From contig NZ_JACCBW010000001.1 in NCBI RefSeq assembly GCF_013410035.1, positions 372,001 through 436,000 of the forward strand: 64,000 bases of DNA, in the 5' to 3' direction. Position 1 is the stretch's first letter. Each line of letters starts with the position of its first letter. Source of the DNA: Nocardioides cavernae. GTDB lineage: Bacteria; Actinomycetota; Actinomycetes; Propionibacteriales; Nocardioidaceae. The translations under genes and the position numbers were made by a program. Shown here piece by piece: positions 27,194 to 35,050 of the stretch. The notes beneath the pieces are model-generated. The model did no database searches. It was not told the DNA's origin and was given only the letters and a program-made list of their open reading frames with translations.

Positions 27194-27898
27194 ATGTCGG
27201 AGTCCTCGTTCCCTCCTCGTCTGCTGCGCACGCGGCTCTACGAGCAGGTGGCCGGCCAGATCTCGGCGTGGATCAGCGACAACGGCCTCGGCGCGGGCGA
27301 CAAGCTCCCCCCGGAGCGCGAGCTCGCCCAGCGCCTCGGCGTCAGTCGCGCGACCCTGAGCCAGGCGCTCGTCGCGCTCGAGGTCGTGGGGGTGGTGGAG
27401 GTACGCCACGGTGACGGCACCGTCGTCACCTCGGGGCACCAGAAGTCGACCCGCATCGTCGAGGCGATCCGCAGCCACGCCGACCGCCTCCCGGAGATCA
27501 TCGAGACCCGCGACGCGCTGGAGACCAAGATCGCCTCGCTGGCCGCGGTCCGGCGCACCGAGGAGGACCTCGCCCGCATCGACGACGCGCTCGCCTTCAT
27601 GGCCGCCGACATCGAGGCCGGCGGTCGCGGCGTCGAGGGCGACGAGCGCTTCCACGGCGCCGTCACCGCCGCGTCGCACTCCCTCCTGCTCGCCCGGCTC
27701 ATGGACGAGATCGGCGACCTGATCAAGGAGACGCGCATCGAGTCGCTCGGCCAGCCCGGCCGCCCGCAGGACTCGCTCGCGGGCCACCGCCGGATCGCCG
27801 ACGCCATCCGCGCCGGCGACCCCGCCGCGGCCTCGGAGGCGATGCACGCCCACGTCGCGATGGTCAGCGACGTCGCCCTGCTCCGCGAGCAACCGTGA
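27194..27898 (+). CDS. FadR-family (GntR) transcription regulator
   Basis: 234 residues. The N-terminal winged helix (about 8-75) includes PRLLRTRLYEQVAGQI, PPERELAQRLGVSRATLSQA and VVEVRHGDGTVV. The C-terminal helical FCD domain (about 85-230) has His and Asp residues (ERFHGAVTAASHS, SLAGHRRIADAIRAGD, HAHVAMV) that usually hold a metal. It likely senses a carboxylic acid and controls the divergent carrier operon. The stop overlaps the next start (GTGA), tying it to the TauE-like permease. Start at the ATG 27194; an ATG at 27185 is an alternative. Confidence 0.92.
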   Translation: MSESSFPPRLLRTRLYEQVAGQISAWISDNGLGAGDKLPPERELAQRLGVSRATLSQALVALEVVGVVEVRHGDGTVVTSGHQKSTRIVEAIRSHADRLPEIIETRDALETKIASLAAVRRTEEDLARIDDALAFMAADIEAGGRGVEGDERFHGAVTAASHSLLLARLMDEIGDLIKETRIESLGQPGRPQDSLAGHRRIADAIRAGDPAAASEAMHAHVAMVSDVALLREQP

Positions 27899-28665
27899 CC
27901 CCAGCCGAGATCGCCCTGGTCCTCGCCACCGGGCTGGGCGCCGGGGTGCTGTCCTCGACCGTCGGCGTGGCCTCGCTGCTCAGCTTCCCGGTCCTCGTCG
28001 GGCTCGGCCTGCCCCCGGTCGTCGCCAACGTCTCCAACACCCTCGGACTCATCCCCGGCGGCATCGGCGGTGTCGTGGGCTACCGCCAGGAGGTGCGCGA
28101 GGCGGGACGGGTGGCGTACGTCATCGTGGCCGTCTGCGCCATCGGGGCGGTCCTCGGCGCCGCCCTCCTCCTCGGCCTGCCACCGGGCGTGTTCGAGGCG
28201 ATCGTCCCGTTCCTCATCCTCTTCACCTGCCTGCTCGTCGGCGTCCAGCCGCGGGTCGCGGCCTGGCTGCGCGCGCGACACGAGCGCCAGCACGGCGAGC
28301 AGCTCGCCGAGCGACGGCACATGTCCCCCCTGACCACGTTCTTCGCGACCGTCACCGGCGTCTACGGCGGCTACTTCGGCGCCGGGGCGGGCGTGATGAT
28401 GGTGGCCGTGCTCGGCCTCGGCACCGACCTCGAGCTGCGCGTCGTCAACGGCCTGAAGACGCTGTCGCTCATGGTCGGCAACATCGTCGCCGGGCTCATC
28501 TTCGTCTTCGTCGCCGAGCCGCGCTGGGACGTCGCCGCCCTGCTGGCCGCCGGGTCGCTCGTCGGCGGCTACGTCGGCGCGCGCATCGGGCGCAAGCTCC
28601 CCGACTCGGTCTTCCGCTGGGCGGTCGTAGCCGCCGGCATCGTGGCCGCGCTGCTGCTCCTCTGA
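27895..28665 (+). CDS. TauE/SafE-family permease
   Basis: 256 residues, GTG start overlapping the regulator stop. It has 7-8 membrane helices in two repeats (GLGAGVLSSTVGVASLLSFP and GVYGGYFGAGAGVMMVAVLG), each with the Gly-rich motif of TauE/SafE proteins, which export sulfite, sulfonates or small organic anions. Its coupling with the FadR-type regulator suggests it serves the same pathway, perhaps for an organic acid. Substrate unknown. Confidence 0.87.
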   Translation: MTPAEIALVLATGLGAGVLSSTVGVASLLSFPVLVGLGLPPVVANVSNTLGLIPGGIGGVVGYRQEVREAGRVAYVIVAVCAIGAVLGAALLLGLPPGVFEAIVPFLILFTCLLVGVQPRVAAWLRARHERQHGEQLAERRHMSPLTTFFATVTGVYGGYFGAGAGVMMVAVLGLGTDLELRVVNGLKTLSLMVGNIVAGLIFVFVAEPRWDVAALLAAGSLVGGYVGARIGRKLPDSVFRWAVVAAGIVAALLLL

Positions 28666-28681
28666 CGGGCAGCAGCCGCGG

Positions 28682-31600
28682 TCACGACAGGAGGCCGCGC
28701 ACCACCCGCAGGCCGACCGACAGGCGGGCGAGCTCCGCGGTCTCCTCGCGGCAGATCTCCTCGAGGGTGGCCGCCGCCCGCAGGACCATCTCCTCGTCGG
28801 CGTTCTCCCACTCCGCGACCCGCGCCGGTGCCGGGTCGTCGGCGCTGGTGGACTCCAGCACCTGCGCGGTCAGCTGCTGGTGCACGCCGTAGAGGTCGTC
28901 GCGCACGGCGGCACGCGCCATCGTCTGCCAGCGGTCGTCGCGCGGCAGCGCGAAGATCCGCTCGACGAGGGCCGGCAGCCCCAGCCGCTCGCCCAGCGCG
29001 AAGTGGACGCGTGCCACCTCGACGGGGTCGAGGTCGAGACGGTCGGCGGTCTCCACGATGCCGAGCAGGGCGTACGCCGGGGCGAGGACGGCGACGCGCG
29101 AGGCGAGGTCGTCGGGGACGCCCTGGTCGGTGAGCCGCTTCTGCCGCGCGGTGTAGTCGTCGAGCTCGATGCCGCTCATGATCCCGGGCAGCTCGGCCAT
29201 CACGGCCTGGACGGGGCCTCGGAAGAAGTCGACGGTCGCCTGCGAGTCGAGCGGTGGCCGGCGGTTGGTCACCAGCCAGCGCGACGCGCGCTCGACGAGG
29301 GTCCGCATCTCGATGCGCATCCGGGTCTGCCGCTCGGCCGGGACCCGGTTGTCGAGCGCGGCGATCTCCTGGCGCAGCGGGAGGGAGCCGAAGATCTCGC
29401 GGGCCACGAAGTTGGCGCGGGTGAGGTCGGCCGGGCTCGCGCCTGTCTCCCCCGCCAGCCGCGGCCAGAAGGTCATGCCCGCTCCGTTGACGAGGTCGTT
29501 GACCACCTGCGTCACGATGATCTCCCGACGCAGCGGGTGCTCCTCCATGGCCGCCTCGAGGTCCGGCTTCATCCGGCTCGGGAAGTAGGCCAGGAGGTCC
29601 TCGCGGAGGTAGGGGTCGTCGGGCAGGTCGGAGGCGACCAGCTCGTCGGCCAGCACGATCTTGGTCCAGGCCATCAGCACCGAGAGCTCCGGACCGGACA
29701 GCGCCTGCTTGCGGTCGAGCCGGCGCCTCACCTGGCGCGTGCTCGGGAGGCCCTCGAGGTCGCGGTTGAGGACGCCCCGCTTCTCCAGCGCGCGCATCCA
29801 GTCCTCGTGGACGTGCAGCAGGGACGGGGCGTGCGCCTCGGCGTTGGCGAGGGCGAGGTTCTGCTCGTAGTTGTCGCGCAGCACGAGCGCGCCGACCTCG
29901 TCGGTCATCTCGGCCAGCAGCGAGTTGCGGGCGGGCTCGTCCATCCCGCCGGTGCGGACGATCCGGTCGAGCAGGATCTTGATGTTGACCTCGTGGTCGG
30001 AGGTGTCGACGCCGGCGGAGTTGTCGATGAAGTCGGTGTTCATCCGGCCGCCGGAGCCGCCGCAGCCGAACCGGGCGTACTCGACGCGCCCCAGCTGGGT
30101 GAAGCCGAGGTTGCCGCCCTCACCGATGCAGCGGGCGCGGAGGTCCTCGCCGTTGACGCGGATCGCGTCGTTGGCCTTGTCTCCCGCGTCGGCGTTGGTC
30201 TCCTCCGACGCCTTGACGTAGGTGCCGATGCCGCCGTTCCAGAGCAGGTCGACCGGGGCCAGCAGGATCGCCTTCATCAGCTCGGCGGGCGTCATCGCGG
30301 TCACGTCGGCATCCAGGCCCAGGGCTTCGCGCGCCTGCGGCGAGACCGGGATCGACTTGGCCGAGCGCGGCCAGACCCCGCCGCCCTCGGAGATCAACGA
30401 GGCGTCGTAGTCCTTCCAGCTCGAGCGCGGCAGCTCGAACAGGCGCCGGCGCTCGGCGTACGACGTGGCCGCGTCGGGGTCCGGGTCGACGAAGATGTCG
30501 CGGTGGTCGAAGGCGGCCACCAGCCGGGTGTGCTCCGAGCACAGCAGGCCGTTGCCGAAGACGTCGCCGGACATGTCGCCGATGCCGACGGCGGTGAAGT
30601 CCTCGGCCTGGCAGTCGACGCCCATCTCGCGGAAGTGGCGCTGCACCGAGACCCACGCGCCCCGCGCGGTGATGCCCATCGCCTTGTGGTCGTAGCCCAC
30701 CGACCCGCCGGAGGCGAAGGCGTCGCCGAGCCAGAAGCCGTAGTCCTTGGCGACGCCGTTGGCGATGTCGGAGAACGTCGCGGTGCCCTTGTCGGCGGCG
30801 ACCACGAGGTAGGAGTCGTCACCGTCGTGGCGCACGACGTCGCGCGGCGGCACGGTCTCGCCGTCGACGAGGTTGTCGGTGATGTCGAGCAGGCCGGAGA
30901 TGAACGTCTTGTAGCAGGCCACTCCCTCGGCCAGCCAGGCGTCACGGTCGGCCGGGTCGGGCAGCTGCTTGCAGAAGAACGCGCCCTTCGAGCCGACGGG
31001 CACGATGACGGTGTTCTTGACCATCTGCGCCTTGACCAGGCCCAGCACCTCGGTGCGGAAGTCGTCGCGTCGGTCCGACCAGCGCAGGCCGCCGCGCGCG
31101 ACCGGGCCGAAGCGCAGGTGCGAGCCCTCGACGCGGGGGCTGTAGACGAAGATCTCGAAGCGGGGCCGCGGCTCGGGCAGGTCGGGGATCGCCGACGGCT
31201 CGAGCTTGAACGAGATGTAGGGGTGCGGGTCGCCGTCGGCGGTCCGCTGGAAGAAGTTGGTGCGCAGGGTCGCGCGGACCAGCGTCCGGTAGGAGCGCAG
31301 GATGCGGTCGTGGTCGAGGCTGACGACCTCGTCCAGCGCCTTGGCGAGACGCTCCTCGACGGCCTCCACCTTGGCCACGCGGGCCTCCGCGTCGTGGTCG
31401 AGCCCACGGTCGCCCCGACCCGGGTCGAAGCGCGACTCGAAGAGGTCGACGAGCAGCCGGGTGATGTCGACGTTGCTGCGGAGCGCCTCCTCGATGTAGT
31501 CGAGGGCGAAGGGCGAGTTGCCCTGCTTGAGGTACTTGGCGTACGCCCGCAGGACGGTCGCTTGCCGCCACGTCAGGCCGGCGGCCAGCACGAGCCGGTT

Positions 31601-33532
31601 GAAGCCGTCGATCTCGTTGTAGCCGTTCCACACCGCGGTCAGCGCCTCGGCGAAGAGGGTCCGCTCGTGCGGCGGGAGCACGCGGCCGTGGCGCAGGCCG
31701 AACTCGTAGATGTAGGACGGGCGCGCCAGGCCGGCGAGCTGGTAGGGACGCTCGTCGACGACCTCGACGCCCATCGAGGTGAGCATCGGCAGCATCGTGC
31801 TCAGCGACAGCGGCTCGCCGACGCGGAACACCTTGAGCCGCGACTCGCCGCGGCGGTAGGTGCCGGTCTGCTGGTCCTGGTCGAAGAGCGCGAGGTCGAT
31901 GCCCTCGTCGCCCTCGATGGCCTCGATCCGGCCCAGGTCCGCGGACCCGCGCCTCGGGTCGTAGTCCTCCTTGTAGGCCTCGGGGAAGGCCTCGGCCCAC
32001 TCGCGGGCGAGCTGCGAGCCGCGGTCGACCCCGTGCTCGGCGACCACTGCGGTGATGAAGTCGTCGCGCCAGGAGCGCGAGGCCTCGATCAGCCGGCGCT
32101 CGAGCTCGGGGACGTCGATCTCGGGGATCTGCTGGCCCTTGGGCGGGTGCACGACGAAGTGCACGCGCGCGGTGGTGGACTCGTTGACGCGGGCGGTGAA
32201 CTCGACGTGCTCCCCGCCGAGGTCGTCGCTGAGGATCTGCGAGAACTTCTCCCGCACCGCGGTGCTGTAGCGGTCGCGCGGCAGGTAGACGAGGACCGAG
32301 ACGTAGCGGCCGTAGGTGTCGCGGCGCACGAACGCCCGCAGCTGGCGCCGTTCGCGCGCGCTCATCACGTCCTGCGCGACGGGGGCGAGCTCGGCGGGCG
32401 AGGTGTGGAACAGCTCGTCGCGCGGGTAGTTCTCCAGCGTGTCCATCAGCGCCTTGCCGGCGTGGCTGCGCGGGTCGAAGCCGGCGTGGCGCATGACCTC
32501 GCCGACCTTCTCGCGCAGCACCGGGATCCGGGTGACGGACTCGGTGTAGGCGGCGCTGGAGAACAGGCCGAGGAAGCGGCGCTCGCCGACGACCTCGCCG
32601 TCGGGGCCGAACGTCTTGACGCCCACGTAGTCGAGGTAGGCCGGGCGGTGCACGGTGGCGCGCGAGTTGGCCTTGGCCAGGACGAGGAGCGTCTTCTCGC
32701 GGGCCTTCGCCTTGGCGATCGGGGGCAGCTTGGCGAACGCGCTGGACAGGTCCTGGTCGTGACGCAGGATGCCGAGGCCGGTCCCCTGCACCGCGCGCAG
32801 CCCGCACTCGTCGGGGGCGTCCTCGGCGGACTCGAGCTGGTACTCGCGGTAGCCGAGGAACGTGAAGTGGTCGTCGGCCAGCCAGGTCAGGAAGTCGCGG
32901 CCCTGGCGGATCTCGCGGTCGGGCAGGGGCGGCGGGTCGGTCTCCAGCTCGGCGACGACGGAGAGCGCCTGGGCGTGCATCTTCTCCCAGTCCTCGACCG
33001 ACTCCCGCACGTCACGCAGCACCCGCTGCAGGCTCTCCGCGATCTCGGCGGCCTCCGCCTCGTCGGTGCGGTCGATCTCCACGTGCATCCACGACTCCGC
33101 GCCCTCGCGGTCGGCCTGCGGCTCCTGGGCGTGGACGTGCTGGAGCTCCCCGGTGATGGCGCGCTCGACGTGGAACTGCGGGTGGAAGACGGCGTGCACC
33201 GTGTGGCCGAGCCGGTGCAGCTCCATGGTGACCGAGTCGACGAGGAACGGCATGTCGTCGGTGACGACCTCGACCACCGAGCGGCCGGAGGCCGACCACC
33301 CGGAGTCGGCCATCGTCGGGGTCACGACGCGTACGGCGGCGGTGCCCTGCGGACGGTCGGACCCGAGCTCGCGGTGGGACTCCACGGCGCCGAAGAGGTC
33401 CTCGGCGGAGCGCTCGGCGACGTCCTCCGGTGCGACGTGGCGGTAGTAGGCACGGAGCAGGTCGCCCCACTCCGGGCGTACCGCGGTCGCTGCGTCGAGC
33501 TGCTGGTCCTTGGTCTCCTCAGGCGTCGCCAC
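28682..33532 (-). CDS. gdh: NAD-dependent glutamate dehydrogenase, large (180 kDa) type
   Basis: 1616 residues, the length of the GDH-180 class. The N-terminal half holds regulatory ACT-like segments (TDDMPFLVDSVTMELHRLGH; YVSVLVYLPRDRYSTAVREK). The catalytic part starts near residue 730 (GPVARGGLRWSDRRDDFRTE, then VPVGSKGAFFCKQLP), with NAD site VGIGDMSGDVFGNG and STEP-like GEGGNLGFTQLGR. It deaminates glutamate to 2-oxoglutarate with NAD. PruA at 35051-36679 makes glutamate, so both may serve proline and glutamate breakdown. Reads as a single gene with its own upstream dyad at 33547-33575. Confidence 0.95.
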   Translation of the reverse strand: MATPEETKDQQLDAATAVRPEWGDLLRAYYRHVAPEDVAERSAEDLFGAVESHRELGSDRPQGTAAVRVVTPTMADSGWSASGRSVVEVVTDDMPFLVDSVTMELHRLGHTVHAVFHPQFHVERAITGELQHVHAQEPQADREGAESWMHVEIDRTDEAEAAEIAESLQRVLRDVRESVEDWEKMHAQALSVVAELETDPPPLPDREIRQGRDFLTWLADDHFTFLGYREYQLESAEDAPDECGLRAVQGTGLGILRHDQDLSSAFAKLPPIAKAKAREKTLLVLAKANSRATVHRPAYLDYVGVKTFGPDGEVVGERRFLGLFSSAAYTESVTRIPVLREKVGEVMRHAGFDPRSHAGKALMDTLENYPRDELFHTSPAELAPVAQDVMSARERRQLRAFVRRDTYGRYVSVLVYLPRDRYSTAVREKFSQILSDDLGGEHVEFTARVNESTTARVHFVVHPPKGQQIPEIDVPELERRLIEASRSWRDDFITAVVAEHGVDRGSQLAREWAEAFPEAYKEDYDPRRGSADLGRIEAIEGDEGIDLALFDQDQQTGTYRRGESRLKVFRVGEPLSLSTMLPMLTSMGVEVVDERPYQLAGLARPSYIYEFGLRHGRVLPPHERTLFAEALTAVWNGYNEIDGFNRLVLAAGLTWRQATVLRAYAKYLKQGNSPFALDYIEEALRSNVDITRLLVDLFESRFDPGRGDRGLDHDAEARVAKVEAVEERLAKALDEVVSLDHDRILRSYRTLVRATLRTNFFQRTADGDPHPYISFKLEPSAIPDLPEPRPRFEIFVYSPRVEGSHLRFGPVARGGLRWSDRRDDFRTEVLGLVKAQMVKNTVIVPVGSKGAFFCKQLPDPADRDAWLAEGVACYKTFISGLLDITDNLVDGETVPPRDVVRHDGDDSYLVVAADKGTATFSDIANGVAKDYGFWLGDAFASGGSVGYDHKAMGITARGAWVSVQRHFREMGVDCQAEDFTAVGIGDMSGDVFGNGLLCSEHTRLVAAFDHRDIFVDPDPDAATSYAERRRLFELPRSSWKDYDASLISEGGGVWPRSAKSIPVSPQAREALGLDADVTAMTPAELMKAILLAPVDLLWNGGIGTYVKASEETNADAGDKANDAIRVNGEDLRARCIGEGGNLGFTQLGRVEYARFGCGGSGGRMNTDFIDNSAGVDTSDHEVNIKILLDRIVRTGGMDEPARNSLLAEMTDEVGALVLRDNYEQNLALANAEAHAPSLLHVHEDWMRALEKRGVLNRDLEGLPSTRQVRRRLDRKQALSGPELSVLMAWTKIVLADELVASDLPDDPYLREDLLAYFPSRMKPDLEAAMEEHPLRREIIVTQVVNDLVNGAGMTFWPRLAGETGASPADLTRANFVAREIFGSLPLRQEIAALDNRVPAERQTRMRIEMRTLVERASRWLVTNRRPPLDSQATVDFFRGPVQAVMAELPGIMSGIELDDYTARQKRLTDQGVPDDLASRVAVLAPAYALLGIVETADRLDLDPVEVARVHFALGERLGLPALVERIFALPRDDRWQTMARAAVRDDLYGVHQQLTAQVLESTSADDPAPARVAEWENADEEMVLRAAATLEEICREETAELARLSVGLRVVRGLLS

Positions 33533-33546
33533 GCTCCGACCCTAGA

Positions 33547-33575
33547 ACCCCGGTGTGACCGTCACAACACGGGGT
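33547..33575. promoter_or_regulatory. Palindromic operator-like site upstream of gdh
   Basis: TGTGAC-C-GTCACA (33554-33566) is a perfect inverted repeat, nested between ACCCCG (33547-33552) and CGGGGT (33570-33575). It lies 14-43 bases before the gdh ATG. The inner repeat resembles a CRP-like half-site pair but with a 3-base gap (TGTGA-CCG-TCACA) instead of 6. A repressor or activator site is plausible. The plus-strand gene at 33683 is about 110 bases away. Confidence 0.5.
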
Positions 33576-33682
33576 CGTACCCGCGAGTCACCTGTGTCGT
33601 TGGGACATGATGGGCGCCGGACGGCGGGTCCGTCCCGACCGATTTACGGTCCCTTCACCGACACAGAATGCGGGTGGTCACG

Positions 33683-34156
33683 ATGAGCACGAGGCTCACC
33701 AGGAAGCTCACCTACGACGCCTCCGCCGAGGCCGTGGCAGCGATGCTCGACGACGTCGCGTTCCGTGAGGAGGTGCTGGCGCGGCAGAAGGTCACCCACG
33801 GCTCGGCGTCCGTCGACGGCGACCTCGTGACCATCGAGCAGGTGCGGCCCTCGCACGGCCTGCCCGGCTTCGCGCAGAAGATCGTCGGCGACGAGATCCG
33901 CATCGTGCAGAAGGAGACCTGGACCTCCCCCACGTCCTGCGACGTGGAGATCTCCATCCCCGGCAAGCCCGGCGAGGCCACCGGCACCATCCGGCTCGTG
34001 GAGTCCGGCGGCACGACCACCGAGGAGGTCGACCTCGACCTCTCGGTGCGGGTCCCCCTGGTGGGCGGCAAGATCGAGGGCCTCGTCGCGGGACTGTTCA
34101 GCGACGCGCTCGACATCGAGCAGCAGGTCGGCCGGGAGTGGCTCGCGCGGGGATGA
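33683..34156 (+). CDS. DUF2505-like protein
   Basis: 157 residues from the ATG at 33683 (MSTRLTRKLTYDASAEAVAA); the frame is open 5 residues further. The START/SRPBCC-like pattern (TYDASAEAVAAMLDDVAFRE, then alternating beta strands) matches DUF2505 proteins, which are thought to bind a hydrophobic ligand. Overlaps the next gene by 4 bases (ATGA). No catalytic residues recognised. Confidence 0.75.
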   Translation: MSTRLTRKLTYDASAEAVAAMLDDVAFREEVLARQKVTHGSASVDGDLVTIEQVRPSHGLPGFAQKIVGDEIRIVQKETWTSPTSCDVEISIPGKPGEATGTIRLVESGGTTTEEVDLDLSVRVPLVGGKIEGLVAGLFSDALDIEQQVGREWLARG

Positions 34157-34794
34157 CGGTCCTCGCCGAGTCCTACGACGCGCTGGCGTCGGTCGTCGCG
34201 CCGCTCGACGACGACGCCGCCTGGCGCCCCACGGGGTGCGTCGGGTGGGCCGTGCGCGACCTCCTGTGGCACCTCCACGCGGACGCGGTGCGCGCGCTCG
34301 TCGCCGCGCACACGCCCGCGGACCGGGCAGCGGACTGCGACGCGGTCGCCTACTGGCGCAGCTGGGGAAGTGACCCGGGCGCCGACGAGCGCAACCGCAG
34401 GCTGACGCGCGTCGAGGCGGGGCTGCACGACTTCGCGGCACTGCGCGAGCGGTGGCTCGAGGCGTCCGCCGCTGCCGTACGCGCGGTGTCGGCGCTGCCC
34501 GTCGACGCGGTTGTCGCGACGCAGGGACACGCGATTGCCGCGTCCGACCTGGCGAGCACGCTCGCCGTCGAGGCGACGCTGCACCACCTCGACCTGGTCG
34601 CGCACCTCGCGGGCGCGGTCGGGCCGTCAGCCGCGGGGCTGGTCGAGGTCCGTCGGGTGGTCGAGGCGCTCGTCGGCCGGGACCTGCCCGGCTGGAGCGA
34701 CGAGCGGGTCGCACTGGTCGGGACCGGGCGCGCCGTCCCCACCGACGCCGAGCGCACCGTCCTCGCCGACGTGCGCCTGCCGCTCTTCAGCTGA
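34153..34794 (+). CDS. DinB/maleylpyruvate isomerase-like protein
   Basis: 213 residues from the ATG at 34153. A four-helix bundle: LAESYDALASVVAPLDDDA, then WAVRDLLWHLHADAVRAL with the His pair, and LAVEATLHHLDLVAHLAG with a second His cluster. The three His groups are those of the mycothiol-dependent DinB_2/MDMPI_N family. Substrate unknown. A minus-strand frame (34627-34938) overlaps its 3' end. Confidence 0.75.
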   Translation: MTVLAESYDALASVVAPLDDDAAWRPTGCVGWAVRDLLWHLHADAVRALVAAHTPADRAADCDAVAYWRSWGSDPGADERNRRLTRVEAGLHDFAALRERWLEASAAAVRAVSALPVDAVVATQGHAIAASDLASTLAVEATLHHLDLVAHLAGAVGPSAAGLVEVRRVVEALVGRDLPGWSDERVALVGTGRAVPTDAERTVLADVRLPLFS

Positions 34795-34938
34795 CCCGTC
34801 CCCCGCCTCGTGGTCCTCGCGCGAGCGGCGCCACACGACGATCCCGAGCGCGACGAAGGGGCCGAACGCGAGCAGGAGGGTCAGCGCCTGCTCGTAGGGG
34901 TGCAGCGCGCCCATGTGGAGGGGTAGCACGCGGTCCAT
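34627..34938 (-). CDS. Small membrane protein, antisense overlap with the DinB-like gene
   Basis: 103 residues from the ATG at 34938 (MDRVLPLHMGALHPYEQALT); a Met at 34914 is possible. One or two helices (LTLLLAFGPFVALGIVVW), then a short basic loop (RRSREDHEAGDGSAEE) and an Asp/Gly/Pro-rich C-terminus. The last 56 codons lie antisense to the DinB-like gene. The N-terminus LHMGxLHPxEQ is of a type common in short actinobacterial membrane proteins. The true end of translation is uncertain. Confidence 0.5.
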   Translation of the reverse strand: MDRVLPLHMGALHPYEQALTLLLAFGPFVALGIVVWRRSREDHEAGDGSAEERQAHVGEDGALGVGGDGAPGPDQCDPLVAPAGQVPADERLDHPTDLDQPRG

Positions 34939-35000
34939 CCTCCCATCCCGCCCCGAGGCCCACTCATGAGGTGGTGTGGTCGCTCGTCGCACGAGTATGC

Positions 35001-35036
35001 CCCCTCATGAGCGACCATATGGCCGCTCATGAGGGG
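35001..35036. repeat. Perfect 13-base inverted repeat CCCCTCATGAGCG downstream of pruA
   Basis: Arms 35001-35013 and 35024-35036 enclose ACCATATGGC (10 bases). It begins 15 bases past the pruA stop on the minus strand. A partly related sequence (CACTCATGAGG, then GGTCGCTCGTCG) sits at 34961-34990. Probable 3'-end structure of pruA; no U-tract follows. Confidence 0.75.
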
Positions 35037-35050
35037 AAATGGCCGACCCC

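Noticed and set aside
28880..33610. A very long plus-strand open frame of about 1576 codons opposite gdh
   Set aside because: It is antisense to a clear NAD-GDH reading frame and has the Asp/Arg/Gly bias expected of a mirror frame in GC-rich coding DNA. No protein family is seen in it.
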